A stretch of 64,000 bases of DNA from Macrotis lagotis (lineage: Eukaryota > Chordata > Mammalia > Peramelemorphia > Peramelidae): the NCBI RefSeq assembly GCF_037893015.1, contig NC_133658.1, forward strand, positions 637,728,244-637,792,243, given 5' to 3'. The number at the start of each line of letters is the position of its first letter. Position 1 is the first letter of the stretch. The notes under the pieces were generated by a model. That model had not been told where the DNA came from, did not search any database, and worked only from the letters and a program-made list of their open reading frames with translations. Both the position numbers and the translations under genes were made by a program. Of this stretch, positions 11,163 through 22,372 are shown in pieces.

Positions 11163-14100
11163 TTTTTGAATTTTAAAGTTTTCCCCCCCAATTGTGATTC
11201 CCTCCCCCAACCCCCTGCAGAAGGCAGTCAGATAGTTTTTACAATGTTTCCATGCTACACATTGAGCAAAATTGAATGTGTTGAGAGAGAAATTATATCA
11301 TCAAGGAAAAAATAAAATATAAGACATAGCAAAATTACATAAAAAGATACATTTAAAAAAAATTAATGGTAATAGTCTTTGGTTTTTGTTTAAACTCCAT
11401 AATCCCTTCTTTGGATAAAGATGGGATTCTCCATCACAGATACCCTAAAATTGTCCCTGATTATTGCTTAGATAAAATGAGCAAATCAATTAAAATTGAC
11501 CATCAACCCCACATTACTTTTATGGTGTACAATGTTCTTCTGGTTCTGCTCATCTCAATCAGGATCAGTTCATGCAAATCCTTCCAGGCTTCCCTGAACT
11601 CCCATCCTCCTGGTTTATATTAGAACAATAGTGTTCCATCACATACATATACCATGTTTTGTTAAGCCATTCTCCAATTGAAGAATATTCACTAAATTTC
11701 CATTTCTTTGCCACGACAAACAGAGCTGCTATGAATATTTTTGTACAAGTGATGTTTTTACCCTTTTTCATCATCTCTTCAGGTTATAGACCCAGTAGTG
11801 GTATTGCTGGGTCAAAGGGTATGTACATTTTTGTTGCCCTTTGGACATTATTCCAAACTGCTCTGCAGAAAGGTTGGATGAGTCCACAGCTCCATCAACA
11901 ATGCATTAGTGTCCCAGATTTCCCACATACCTTCCAACAATGATCATTGTCTTTTCTGGTCATATTGGCCAGTCTGAGAGATATGAGGTGGTACCTCAGA
12001 GATGTTTTAATTTGCATTTTTTTAATCAGTAATGATCCAGAACAATTTTTCATATAACTATGGATTATTTTGACATCCTCATCTGTAAATTGCCTCTGTA
12101 TATTCTTTGACCATTTTTCAATTGGGGGTTGGCTTGTTTTTCTCATATAAATTTGACTCAGTTCTCTATATATTTTAGAAATGAGTCCATTGTCAGAAAT
12201 ACTTGCTATAAAACTTGTTTCACTATTTGCTACATTTTTTTTGGATCTTGGTTACACTGATTTTGTTTGTGCAAAAGATTTTTAATTTTATGTAATCAAA
12301 ATTATCTAGTTTGTTTTTAATGTTGTTCTCTATCTCTTCCTTGGTCATAAACTGCTTCCCTTTTCATAGATCTGACAGGTAAACTTTTCCTTGATCTCCT
12401 AGTTTGCTTCTTATTGTCTTTCATGTTTAAATCCTGTACCCACATTGATTTTATCTTGGTATAGGGTGTGAGGTGTTGGTCTAATCCAAGTTTTTGCCAA
12501 ACTGACTTCCAATATTCCCAAAAGTTTTGATCAAAGAGAGAGCTTTTATCCCAGAAGCTGGACTTTTTGTGTTTATCAAACAGCAGATTGCTATAATCAT
12601 TTCCTGCTATTAAACCTAGTCTATTCCACTCATCCATCACACTATTTCTTACCCAATACCAGACAGTTTTGATGACTGATGCTTCATAATATAATTTTTG
12701 ATTTGGTATGCCTAAGCCACCTTCTTTTGCACTTTTTTTCATTAAATCCCTAGAAATTCTTGACCTTTTATTTCTCTATATGAATTTACCTGCAGTTCTT
12801 TCTATCTCATTTAAGTAATATTTTTGGAATTTTGATTGGTAGGGCACTAAATAAGTAGTTTAATTTAGGTAGAATTGTCATTTTTATTATATTAACTTGG
12901 CCTATCCATGAGCAGTTGATATTTTCCCAGTTATCTAAGTCTGATTTTATTTTTCTGAGAAGGGCTTTTGTAGTTATTTGCATAGAGTTTCTGAGACTGC
13001 TTTGGCAGGTAGACTCCCAAATATTTTATATTGTCTGCAGTTATTTTGAATGGGATTTCTCTTTCTACCTCTTGCTGCTGTATCTTAGTAATATATAGAA
13101 ATGCTGAGGATTTATAAATGCTTATTTTATATCCTGCAACTTTTCCAAAGTTGCTAATTGTTTCAAGAGATTTTTAGATGATTTTTTAGGATTCTCTAGG
13201 TATACCATCATGTTATCTGCAAAGAGTGAGAGTTTTCTTTCTTCCTTGGTAATTCCAATTCCTTCCTTGCTGAAGCTAACATTTCTAACACAATATTGCA
13301 TAATAGTACTGATAAAGGGCAACCTTTATTCACCCCTGATCTTATTGGCAATGCCTCTAGCTTATCCTCATTGCATATAATGCTTATTGATGGTTTCAGA
13401 TAGATACTGCTTGTCATTCTAAGGAATAATCCATTTATTGATATGCTCTCTAGAATTTTTATTAGAAATGGGTACTATATTTTATCAAATGCTTTTTCAA
13501 CATTTATTGATATAATCATATGATTTCTGATATGTTTGTTACTGATATATTTAATTAAACTAACCATTTTCCTAATACTGAACCAACCTGTATTCCTGGG
13601 ATAAATCCGTTTTGGTCACATTGTATTTTCCTAGTGATAACCTGCTGTAATCACTTTGATAAGAATTTATTTAAGATTTTTGCATCTCTATTCATTAGGG
13701 AGATAGATCTATAATTTTCCTTTGTCTGCTTTGACTGTTCCTGGTTTAGGTATCAGCACCATATTGGTGTCATAGAAAGAGCAGGGCAGAGTTCTGTCAT
13801 CACCTATTTTGTCAAAGAGTTTGTATAGAATTGGAACCAATTGTTCCTTAAATGTTTGATATAATTCACTTATAAATCCATCTTGCCCTGGAGAGTTTTT
13901 CTTTGGGAATTCAATAATGGCTTGTTGAAATTTCTTTTTCTGAGATAGGCTTATTAGGTGTTAAATTTCCTCTTCATTTAACCTGGGCAACTTATATTTT
14001 TTTGTAAATTTCATCCACTTCACATAGATTGTCAAATTTATTTGCAAACAGTTGGGCAAAATAATTCTGAATTGTTACTTTAATTTCCTCCTCATTGGTG

Positions 14101-14290
14101 GTAAGTTCACCTTTTTCATTTATGATACTAGCAATTATTTTTTTTAATCAAGTTAATCAGAATTTTGACACTTATTGGTTTTTTTTTTCATGAAACCAAC
14201 TCTTGGTTTTATTTATTAATTCAAAAATTTCCTCCTTTAATTTTCTAATTTTCTGTATTTCTAATGTGATCATTTCCCCCAGATTATTAC
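11163..14290 (-). mobile_element. Second L1 LINE, antisense (3'UTR and most of ORF2)
   Basis: The 3' end lies near 11165, next to the truncated 5' edge of the previous L1. Minus-strand pieces of ORF2 are clear. 11565-11774 is the extreme C-terminus (CTKIFIAALFVVAKKWKFSE, WYMYVMEHY). 11895-12146 and 12317-12742 are C-terminal and middle regions. 13122-13417 is reverse transcriptase with NKGCPLSVLL and KLSLFADNMMVYLENP. The catalytic FADD motif reads FADN, so a metal-binding aspartate is lost. The frame is broken many times. The sequence jumps from ORF2 to 5'UTR-like sequence near 14290. Confidence 0.9.
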
Positions 14291-15220
14291 TTGATTTTGG
14301 ACTCTTTTTTAAAATACACTCTGCTTTCACCTTGGAGGTTGAACTGTACCAAGCTTCAGAGGTTTCCTGATGCTGTTTTTAGAGATACTTCTAGAGAACT
14401 TTAATTGTTCAGTTCTTTCAAAGTACTTTGATCTAAGGAAAGGTTTGTTTAGTACTCTTTTGGTTTATGCTCCATTCTGTGAGTGACAAGTAGTATTGTC
14501 ACTGTCAGGAGGCTCTCTACTCCTTTGTGGCCACAAACACTGGTGTGCTAATGTTTCTTCTTGCACTGGGACTACCATCTGGATTGCTACTCAGTTCTGA
14601 GTATGGGCAAAGCAATAGAATCATGCCATATGGCTAATGGAGACAGCCCTGTAAGCTTTTGACCAGTTGTTGCACTCTCTTACTTATTTGGATTGAGGGC
14701 TCTGGAAGCAGACTCTGAAGCTTCTAATTCATTCACTCCTAAGGTCTGCTTCTCACTGACTGGACCATGACTGGTACTCCTTCCTTTCTTGTCAATCTTG
14801 TTAGTTCTCTTTGGCATCAGTGGACCAAGAGTTCTGGAAACCATCACTGTAGCATGGCCTGTGGTGAACTGAGCACCTCTTACTATGGGGCAGGCTTTAC
14901 TATGAAACCTCTAATTTGGGGGCAGCTAGGTGTCACAGTGGATAGAGCACCAGCCCTGGAGTCAGGAGTACCTGAGTTCAAATCTGGCTTCAGACACTTA
15001 ATAATGACCTAGCTGTGTGGCCTTGGGCAAGCCACTTAACCCTATTGCCTTGCAAAAACTAAAAACAAAAAACAAACAAAAAAAACTTCTAAGTTGTTTT
15101 AGGCTAGAAAATTGTTTCACTCCATCTTTTCTCATGTTCCACTGCTCTAGAATTGATTAGAGTTATTATTTATAAAGTATTGGGGGGGGTGGAAGAGAAC
15201 CAGTCAAGTTGCGTCTTTTA
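14291..15220 (-). mobile_element. Antisense L1 5'UTR with SINE insertion
   Basis: This is less AT-rich than its surroundings. Its far end carries GTTTTAGGCTAGAAAATTG, TTTCACTCCATCTTTTCT and CTGCTCTAGAATTGATTAG, a series I associate with the antisense 5' end of marsupial L1s. With the neighbour at 11163-14290 it makes an L1 of which the endonuclease part of ORF2 and ORF1 are missing. From 14724 onward it is repeated after the assembly gap (19430 onward). A SINE splits it at 14918-15085. Confidence 0.55.
14918..15085 (+). mobile_element. Marsupial tRNA-derived SINE
   Basis: The SINE has GGGGGCAGCTAGGTGTCACA, GAGTTCAAATCTGG, GACCTAGCTGTGTGGCCTTG and an end GCCTTGCAAAAACTAAAAAC with an A-rich tail. 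Flanks AAACCTCTAA (before) and AAACTTCTAA (after) look like a slightly diverged target-site duplication. It is inserted in the antisense L1 5'UTR. Confidence 0.92.
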
Positions 15221-15374
15221 GAGTACTTCACAGTAGATCATCTTGGTTCTGTCACCTTAATATGCATTTTTCAAATCTGTCCTCATCTATGATTTTTTGT
15301 GGCCTTCCTCCTTTTCTATTCTATAAACTAAAAATACACACATACATACACACACAAAGAGGAAATATAGTTTC

Positions 15375-15405
<31 letters not shown>

Positions 15406-15431
15406 TACATATATATATGTATATATGTATT
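15375..15431. repeat. TA/TACA microsatellite
   Basis: TA repeats with TGTACATACA interruptions. This copy is longer than its partner near 20079-20113 and accounts for part of the length difference between the two segments. Confidence 0.95.
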
Positions 15432-15600
15432 ATAGCAATCCACAAAATCAAAGTCATATGTAAGGTGATAAAACCAGGTTTTACCCCCCCATTGTGCCAA
15501 ATTGAAGAGGTATTAACAGTGCTTGTAGTCCTTCAGTAACATGGGAATAGAATAATTATGCCTTTATCTCTAGAGACACACATACACATATATAATTCAA

Positions 15601-15618
15601 CAATGTAACTTCCTATAC

Positions 15619-15684
<66 letters not shown>

Positions 15685-15706
15685 GATAACTTGGGAAGTT
15701 ACATTG
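15601..15706. repeat. Palindromic TA-rich repeat with 13 bp unique arms
   Basis: CAATGTAACTTCC at 15601-15613 and its exact reverse complement GGAAGTTACATTG at 15694-15706 flank about 80 bases of almost pure TA. The whole unit can fold into one long hairpin or cruciform. The same arms surround a shorter TA tract in the other copy (about 20281-20370). Confidence 0.9.
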
Positions 15707-16097
15707 CATTATATGTACATTCATACACACATATATTTCACAGAAATATATTGTATATATTATAGTATATGCATGTTGAATTGTATGTATTTTATGTACA
15801 TTGCATTTCATGTATATTTATATGCACCCATATTTCACAGAAAAGTAAAAAGGAAGGTCAAAACGATCCTAAATGTGGAAAAATGTTAAAAGTTACACAA
15901 CATTGAATTTATATTTATATATGTGTGTATGGGGAACTTATATGTACAACATGTGTATATGGTAGATATAAGTTATATATAATATGAACACTAAATATGT
16001 GCTACTTATATACATATATTATAAATACAATATATTCTTAGATATATATGTATGTTTGCATGCAGGTATATACACATATAGTCATATATAGGCAGTT

Positions 16098-16235
16098 GAT
16101 AAACTCCTGGAATAGGAAGAAGCTGAGTTCAAATCAGGCCTCAGATACTTACTATGTGACTGTGAACAAGTTATTTAACCCTTTTCCCTCAGTTTCTTCT
16201 TTTGTAAAATGATAAGGAGAAAGAAAATCCAGTAT
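16098..16235 (+). repeat. MIR/THER1-type CORE-SINE (copy 1)
   Basis: The sense blocks are GAGTTCAAATCAGGCCTCAG, CTTACTATGTGACTGTGAAC, AAGTTATTTAACCC and CTCAGTTTCTTCTTTTGTAA. This order (B-box, 'actagctgtgtgac', 'cctcagtttcctcatctgtaaa') is typical of MIR-family SINEs. Older than the marsupial SINEs. Its twin is at about 20762-20897. Confidence 0.8.
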
Positions 16236-16305
16236 CTTTGACATGAAAACCTCATCTTTTTTGTGTAATATATTATGAAAACTGTATTTTGTCTTGCTTT
16301 TTCAG

Positions 16306-16413
16306 ATAACTGACAAAGCTATACAGAAGACACTGAAATATCAAGAATGCCAAAATCTCAAACAGGACTCATTAGACAAAAATAAAGACCATAATCAAAT
16401 TTATGAACTCTAA
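16306..16413 (+). other. Exon-like ORF: acceptor site plus 35 codons and stop (copy 1)
   Basis: TTTTGTCTTGCTTTTTCAG ends at 16305 and is a strong polypyrimidine tract with acceptor AG. Directly after it, in phase 0, 35 codons run to TAA at 16411-16413. The peptide starts ITDKAIQKTL and ends DHNQIYEL; it is hydrophilic and lysine/glutamine-rich. A possible poly(A) signal AATAAA lies at 17046-17051. It looks like the last coding exon of a host gene on the plus strand, but I do not recognise the protein, found no partner exon, and a 35-codon open stretch can occur by chance. It is unchanged in copy 2. Confidence 0.3.
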
Positions 16414-16604
16414 AATAAGTAGTCTTAAAATAGGATATTTAAGAAATTAAAGAATTTATATTTCATTTTAGGCTAAGTACAGTACAACATGTAATTTATG
16501 TATGGCATTAATTAATTTCACTTCAAAAATCTTGCTCAAAACAGATGTCATTAATCACACATTTTAAATTCAATTAAACTTGTGTGTCTAAATCAATCTT
16601 TTCT

Positions 16605-16686
16605 TATAAATTTCACTATCTTGAATGTCACATAAAGGTCAAGTGACAGATTGCTCCATTTCATTCAGAAGACTCAACCTCTGAAG
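16605..16686 (+). repeat. 82 bp inverted repeat, left arm (copy 1)
   Basis: The arm starts TATAAATTTCACTATCTTGA and ends TCAACCTCTGAAG. Its reverse complement occurs at 17711-17792 with 3 mismatches in 82 positions. The 1,024 bases between the arms do not look like a transposase gene; they contain an ancient L2-type fragment. I cannot assign the pair to a known family. Confidence 0.93.
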
Positions 16687-17139
16687 TTGCCTTTGTTGAT
16701 TTAAGTATTATTTCATCCAATGATGTACATATAAGGTTTTGTTTACATGCACCCTTTTTATCAAAGAAGTTTCATGTGCCAAACAAAACAGCAAATAGAA
16801 GCTAATTTATTGGATTTTATGAAACTATGATATGGAACTATGTCACTATGGAAACAAGGTACCATCTCTTAAGAAACTTAGTAGCAAATATTTACTGAAT
16901 TCACTACAGGCTCACCAAGCCTTCACTGGAAGATAGCTAACATTTTGGCCAGTTATGTCATTTGTATTATATTAATTTCATATATCTCTGTGTTGGCCCT
17001 TACCATTACAAAGCTGGTACATGTAAAAATACATTTGTATTTCTGAATAAAACTGAAAAATGTGAAATCAACAGTACATAATCACAACTTGCTATCAAAT
17101 TGCTGCTGAGATAAGCACTATTTTTTACCATAGAAATCA

Positions 17140-17290
17140 ATCAATTAATAAACATTTATTAAGGAACTGCTAAGTGTGTTTGTACACTATGCTAAGCACT
17201 AGAGATAAATGACAAAACTTTAATACTTCCTGCCCTCTAGGGAGATAATATGCATGTTCATACATATAAGATGTATGAATTCATGTTTGT
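17140..17290. repeat. Ancient L2/CORE-type repeat fragment (copy 1)
   Basis: TTAATAAACATTTATTAAGG, ACACTATGCTAAGCACTAGA and TTCCTGCCCTCTAGGGAGAT follow the widespread mammalian pattern 'aacatttattaag ... tgtgctaagcactggg ... ctgccctcaaggag'. It lies inside the spacer of the 82 bp inverted repeat. Confidence 0.55.
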
Positions 17291-17710
17291 ATAAATATAT
17301 GAATATACATGCATCCCAGTTTAAATACACTTATTCATGCAGATGTCTCTCTAAAGACATATATAGATATGTATTTGAAAACTGAATTTCAATCAAATTG
17401 ATTTCAGTTTAATACTACATTATTTTATTTAAATATTTTAAAAATGTTATTTTGAGAAGGCATCATTGGAGCAAAAAAGATTCAAAACTTCAACTACTGA
17501 ATGCGATGCTTCAGATTAATGTTGAAAGGAATCAAGAATAATAGCAAGCAACAGTGATGAAGGAGGGTTTTTCCATCATTGTGGATAGCCAGTGAATGGA
17601 CATTAAGATATATGTAACTCTTGTATAAAGATCAGCAAATAGGTCAAGGTGCATGTACACAAGATACTAAATGACATTGGATGACATAATCCTGAAATCA
17701 AGAGAGCCAG

Positions 17711-17792
17711 CTTCAGAGGTTGACTCTTCTGAATGAAATGGAGCAATCTGTCACTTGACCTTTATATGGCATTCAAGATAGTGAAATTTATA
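17711..17792 (-). repeat. 82 bp inverted repeat, right arm (copy 1)
   Basis: This starts CTTCAGAGGTTGACTCTTCT and ends GATAGTGAAATTTATA, the reverse complement of 16605-16686 at 79 of 82 positions. RTE LINE sequence (GGCTGCTTCAATTC) begins immediately to its right. Confidence 0.93.
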
Positions 17793-18266
17793 GGCTGCTT
17801 CAATTCGGCCTTGCTCTTAGCGCTCAGAACTCTCTCTGATGAGGCATGTCATGCCATGAGGTTCTGTGCCAATATCTCCCCTGAAAAATAACCAATTCCA
17901 AAGTTCTTAAGAGATCCCTTCAGGGGCGGCTAGGTGGCACAGTGGATAGAGCACCGGCCCTGGAGTCAGGAGGAAATGAGTTCAAATTCAGCTTCAAACA
18001 CTTAATAATTACCTACCTGTGTGGCCTTGGGCAAGCCACTTAACTCCATTGCCTTGCAAAAAAAACTAAAAAAAAAGAGACCTTCAGAGTAATCCTACAT
18101 CACTTCTTCAACCCCCTACCCTCATGCCCTCTGAGCTATTGCCTAGAGTGATTTCTCTGTAAAATAATCTTTTTGGCAATCATTCGTTTTGGCATTTGAA
18201 CAATGGGCCCAGCCCATTACAATTGTACTCTCTATAGTAAAGTTTGAATGCTTGGCAGTTTAGTTT
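17793..18266 (-). mobile_element. RTE LINE fragment, C-terminal coding part (copy 1)
   Basis: Matches the antisense RTE at 47.4-47.7 kb: GGCTGCTTCAATTC, CTGATGAGGCATGTCATGCC, CTGTGCCAATATCTCCCCTG and TCCAAAGTTCTTAAGAGA, then ACTCTCTATAGTAAAGTTTG. It is interrupted by a SINE at 17924-18078, and an L1 3' end follows at 18282. The assembly gap cuts off the rest; copy 2 (22455 onward) shows the continuation. Confidence 0.8.
17924..18078 (+). mobile_element. Marsupial tRNA-derived SINE (copy 1)
   Basis: Begins GGGGCGGCTAGGTGGCACAG and ends CCATTGCCTTGCAAAAAAAA with a further A run. Flanking GAGATCCCTTCAG and GAGACCTTCAG look like a decayed target-site duplication. It sits inside the antisense RTE. 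The B-box region reads GAGTTCAAATTCAG, slightly diverged. Confidence 0.92.
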
Positions 18267-18560
18267 AAGAAAGGACCTCAGATTTGCATGAACTAATGCT
18301 GAGTGAGACGAGCAGAACCAGAAAAACACTGTATACCCTAACAGCAGCATGGGGGTGATGATCAACCTTGATGGATTTGTTCGTTCCATCAGTGCAACAA
18401 TCAGGGACAATTTGGGACTGTCTGCAATGGAGAATACCATCTGTATCTAGAGAAAAAGTGGTGGAGTTTGAACAAAGTTCAAGGACTGTTCCCTTTAATT
18501 TAGGAAAAAACCCAGATATTTCATTGTCTTATCCTGTTACCTCTTATACTTTTTGTTTCT
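18267..18560 (+). mobile_element. L1 3' end, cut by assembly gap (copy 1)
   Basis: After the insertion-site sequence AAGAAAGGACCTCAG (18267-18281) comes sense L1 3' sequence: GCTGAGTGAGACGAGCAGAA, GATGATCAACCTTGATGGAT and TGTCTGCAATGGAGAATACC. It stops at the gap at 18561. The complete version, with both target-site copies, is at 22930-23450. Confidence 0.9.
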
Positions 18561-19429
18561 NNNNNNNNNNNNNNNNNNNNNNNNNNNNNNNNNNNNNNNN
18601 NNNNNNNNNNNNNNNNNNNNNNNNNNNNNNNNNNNNNNNNNNNNNNNNNNNNNNNNNNNNNNNNNNNNNNNNNNNNNNNNNNNNNNNNNNNNNNNNNNNN
18701 NNNNNNNNNNNNNNNNNNNNNNNNNNNNNNNNNNNNNNNNNNNNNNNNNNNNNNNNNNNNNNNNNNNNNNNNNNNNNNNNNNNNNNNNNNNNNNNNNNNN
18801 NNNNNNNNNNNNNNNNNNNNNNNNNNNNNNNNNNNNNNNNNNNNNNNNNNNNNNNNNNNNNNNNNNNNNNNNNNNNNNNNNNNNNNNNNNNNNNNNNNNN
18901 NNNNNNNNNNNNNNNNNNNNNNNNNNNNNNNNNNNNNNNNNNNNNNNNNNNNNNNNNNNNNNNNNNNNNNNNNNNNNNNNNNNNNNNNNNNNNNNNNNNN
19001 NNNNNNNNNNNNNNNNNNNNNNNNNNNNNNNNNNNNNNNNNNNNNNNNNNNNNNNNNNNNNNNNNNNNNNNNNNNNNNNNNNNNNNNNNNNNNNNNNNNN
19101 NNNNNNNNNNNNNNNNNNNNNNNNNNNNNNNNNNNNNNNNNNNNNNNNNNNNNNNNNNNNNNNNNNNNNNNNNNNNNNNNNNNNNNNNNNNNNNNNNNNN
19201 NNNNNNNNNNNNNNNNNNNNNNNNNNNNNNNNNNNNNNNNNNNNNNNNNNNNNNNNNNNNNNNNNNNNNNNNNNNNNNNNNNNNNNNNNNNNNNNNNNNN
19301 NNNNNNNNNNNNNNNNNNNNNNNNNNNNNNNNNNNNNNNNNNNNNNNNNNNNNNNNNNNNNNNNNNNNNNNNNNNNNNNNNNNNNNNNNNNNNNNNNNNN
19401 NNNNNNNNNNNNNNNNNNNNNNNNNNNNN
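18561..19429. other. Assembly gap (869 N)
   Basis: A continuous run of N. Open frames that cross it are artefacts of translating N. Its two edges coincide with the ends of the duplicated segment. Confidence 1.
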
Positions 19430-19623
19430 CTAATTCATTCACTCCTAAGGTCTGCTTCTCACTGACTGGACCATGACTGGTACTCCTACCTTTCTTGTCA
19501 ATCTTGTTAGTTCTCTTTGGCATCAGTGGACCAAGAGTTCTGGAAACCATCACTGTAGCATGGCCTGTGGTGAACTGAGCACCTCTTACTATGGGGCAGG
19601 CTTTACTATGAAACCTCTAATTT

Positions 19624-19790
19624 GGGGGCAGCTAGGTGTCACAGTGGATAGAGCACCAGCCCTGGAGTCAGGAGTACATGAGTTCAAATCTGGCTTCAGA
19701 CACTTAATAATGACCTAGCTGTGTGGCCTTGGGCAAGCCACTTAACCCTATTGCCTTGCAAAAACTAAAAACAAAAAACAAAAAAAAAAA
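19624..19790 (+). mobile_element. Marsupial tRNA-derived SINE (copy 2)
   Basis: Same insertion as 14918-15085: GGGGGCAGCTAGGTGTCACA at the head, A-rich tail ending before CTTCTAAGTTG. It differs by a C-to-A change (GAGTACATGAG) and in tail length. Confidence 0.92.
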
Positions 19791-20280
19791 CTTCTAAGTT
19801 GTTTTAGGCTAGAAAATTGTTTCACTCCATCTTTTCTCATGTTCCACTGCTCTAGAATTGATTAGAATTATTATTTAAAAGTATTGGGGGGGGGTGGAAG
19901 AGAACCAGTCAAGTTGCTTCTTTTAGAGTACTTCACAGTAGATCATCTTGTTTCTGTCACCTTAATATGCATTTTTCAAATCTGTCCTCATCTATGATTT
20001 TTTGTGGTCTTCCTCCTTTTCTATTCTATAAACTAAAAATACACACATACATACACACACAAAGAGGAAATATAGTTTCATATATATATGTACATACATA
20101 TATATATATGTATTATAGCAATCCACAAAATCAAAGTCATATGTAAGGTGATAAAACCAGGTTTTACCCCCCCATTGTGCCAAATTGAAGAGGTATTAAC
20201 AGTGCTTGTAGTCCTTCAGTATCATGGGAATAGAATAATTATGCCTTTATCTCTAGAGACACACATACACATATATAATT

Positions 20281-20301
20281 CAACAATGTAACTTCCTATA
20301 C

Positions 20302-20350
<49 letters not shown>

Positions 20351-20370
20351 AACTTGGGAAGTTACATTGC
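20281..20370. repeat. Palindromic TA-rich repeat (copy 2, shorter)
   Basis: The same 13 bp arms as at 15601-15706 (CAATGTAACTTCC and GGAAGTTACATTG) around a TA tract that is about 18 bases shorter. Confidence 0.88.
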
Positions 20371-20761
20371 ATTATATGTACATTCATACACACATATATT
20401 TCACAGAAATATATTGTATATATTATAGTGTATGCATGTTGAATTGTATGTATTTTATGTACATTGCATTGTATGTATATTTATATGCACCCATATTTCA
20501 CAGAAAAGTAAAAAGGAAGGTCAAAACGATCCTAAATGTGGAAAAATGTTAAAAGTTACACAACATTGAATTTATATTTATATATGTGTGTATGGGGAAC
20601 TTATATGTACAACATGTGTATATGGTAGATATAAGTTATATATAATATGAACACTAAATATGTGCTACTTATATACATATATTATAAATACAATATATTC
20701 TTAGATATATATGTATGTTTGCATGCAGGTATATACACATATAGTCATATATAGGCAGTTG

Positions 20762-20897
20762 ATAAACTCCTGGAATAGGAAGAAGCTGAGTTCAAATCAG
20801 GCCTCAGATACTTACAATGTGACTGTGAACAAGTTATTTAACCCTTTTCCCTCAGTTTCTTCTTTTGTAAAATGATAAGGAGAAAGAAAATCCAGTA
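20762..20897 (+). repeat. MIR/THER1-type CORE-SINE (copy 2)
   Basis: Twin of 16098-16235, with one visible substitution (CTTACAATGTG instead of CTTACTATGTG). Confidence 0.8.
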
Positions 20898-20968
20898 TCT
20901 TTGACATGAAAACTTCATCTTTTTTGTGTAATATATTATGAAAACTGTATTTTGTCTTGCTTTTTCAG

Positions 20969-21076
20969 ATAACTGACAAAGCTATACAGAAGACACTGAA
21001 ATATCAAGAATGCCAAAATCTCAAACAGGACTCATTAGACAAAAATAAAGACCATAATCAAATTTATGAACTCTAA
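20969..21076 (+). other. Exon-like ORF (copy 2)
   Basis: Identical by eye to 16306-16413, with the same acceptor tract TTGCTTTTTCAG before it and TAA at 21074-21076. The identity has little weight as a sign of selection because the whole segment is about 99.5% identical. Confidence 0.3.
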
Positions 21077-21267
21077 AATAAGTAGTCTTAAAATAGGATA
21101 TTTAAGAAATTAAAGAATTTATATTTCATTTTAGGCTAAGTACAGTACAACATGTAATTTATGTATGGCATTAATTAATTTCACTTCAAAAATCTTGCTC
21201 AAAACAGATGTCATTAATCACACATTTTAAATTCAATTAAACTTGTGTGTCTAAATCAATCTTTTCT

Positions 21268-21349
21268 TATAAATTTCACTATCTTGAATGTCACATAAAG
21301 GTCAAGTGACAGATTGCTCCATTTCATTCAGAAGACTCAACCTCTGAAG
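21268..21349 (+). repeat. 82 bp inverted repeat, left arm (copy 2)
   Basis: Twin of 16605-16686; pairs with 22373-22454. Confidence 0.93.
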
Positions 21350-22372
21350 TTGCCTTTGTTGATTTAAGTATTATTTCATCCAATGATGTACATATAAGGT
21401 TTTGTTTACATGCACCCTTTTTATCAAAGAAGTTTCATGTGCCAAACAAAACAGCAAATAGAAGCTAATTTATTGGATTTATGAAACTATGATATGGAAC
21501 TATGTCACTATGGAAACAAGGTACCATCTCTTAAGAAACTTAGTAGCAAATATTTACTGAATTCACTACAGGCTCACCAAGCCTTCACTGGAAGATAGCT
21601 AACATTTTGGCCAGTTATGTCATTTGTATTATATTAATTTCATATATCTCTGTGTTGGCCCTTACCATTACAAAGCTGGTACATGTAAAAATACATTTGT
21701 ATTTCTGAATAAAACTGAAAAATGTGAAATCAACAGTACATAATCACAACTTGCTATCAAATTGCTGCTGAGATAAGCACTATTTTTTACCATAGAAATC
21801 AATCAATTAATAAACATTTATTAAGGAACTGCTAAGTGTGTTTGTACACTATGCTAAGCACTAGAGATAAATGACAAAACTTTAATACTTCCTTCCCTCT
21901 AGGGAGATAATATGCATGTTCATACATATAAGATGTATGAATTCATGTTTGTATAAATATATAAATATACATGCATCCCAGTTTAAATACACTTATTCAT
22001 GCAGATGTCTCTCTAAAGACATATATAGATATGTATTTGAAAACTGAATTTCAATCAAATTGATTTCAGTTTAATACTACATTATTTTATTTAAATATTT
22101 TAAAAATGTTATTTTGAGAAGGCATCATTGGAGCAAAAAAGATTCAAAACTTCAACTACTGAATGCGATGCTTCAGATTAATGTTGAAAGGAATCAAGAA
22201 TAATAGCAAGCAACAGTGATGAAGGAGGGTTTTTCCATCATTGTGGATAGCCAGTGAATGGACATTAAGATATATATAACTCTTGTATAAAGATCAGCAA
22301 ATAGGTCAAGGTGCATGTACACAAGATACTAAATGACATTGGATGACATAATCCTGAAATCAAGAGAGCCAG

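Larger units (their letters stand above)
14724..18560. repeat. Near-identical ~3.8 kb segment, copy 1 (left of gap)
   Basis: Copy 1 matches 19430-23223 base for base apart from roughly twenty single-base changes and several indels, mostly in the TA microsatellites. Position 14724 pairs with 19430 (offset 4706) and 18560 pairs with 23223 (offset 4663). The copy stops at the first N of the gap and its partner starts at the first base after the gap. This is what two overlapping, unmerged contig ends would give, and probably not a biological tandem duplication. Confidence 0.95.

Noticed and set aside
14918..15010. SINE heads as genuine tRNA genes
   Set aside because: A and B boxes are recognisable, but no cloverleaf with paired acceptor stem is formed, and the sequence continues into a SINE body with an A tail.
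14767..15012. 81-codon frame repeated almost exactly at 19473-19718
   Set aside because: It reads from L1 5'UTR-like sequence into a SINE. The repetition reflects the duplicated segment, not a conserved gene.
18368..19553. Long open frames of 300-365 codons on both strands
   Set aside because: They run through the N gap, and nearly all of their codons are N.
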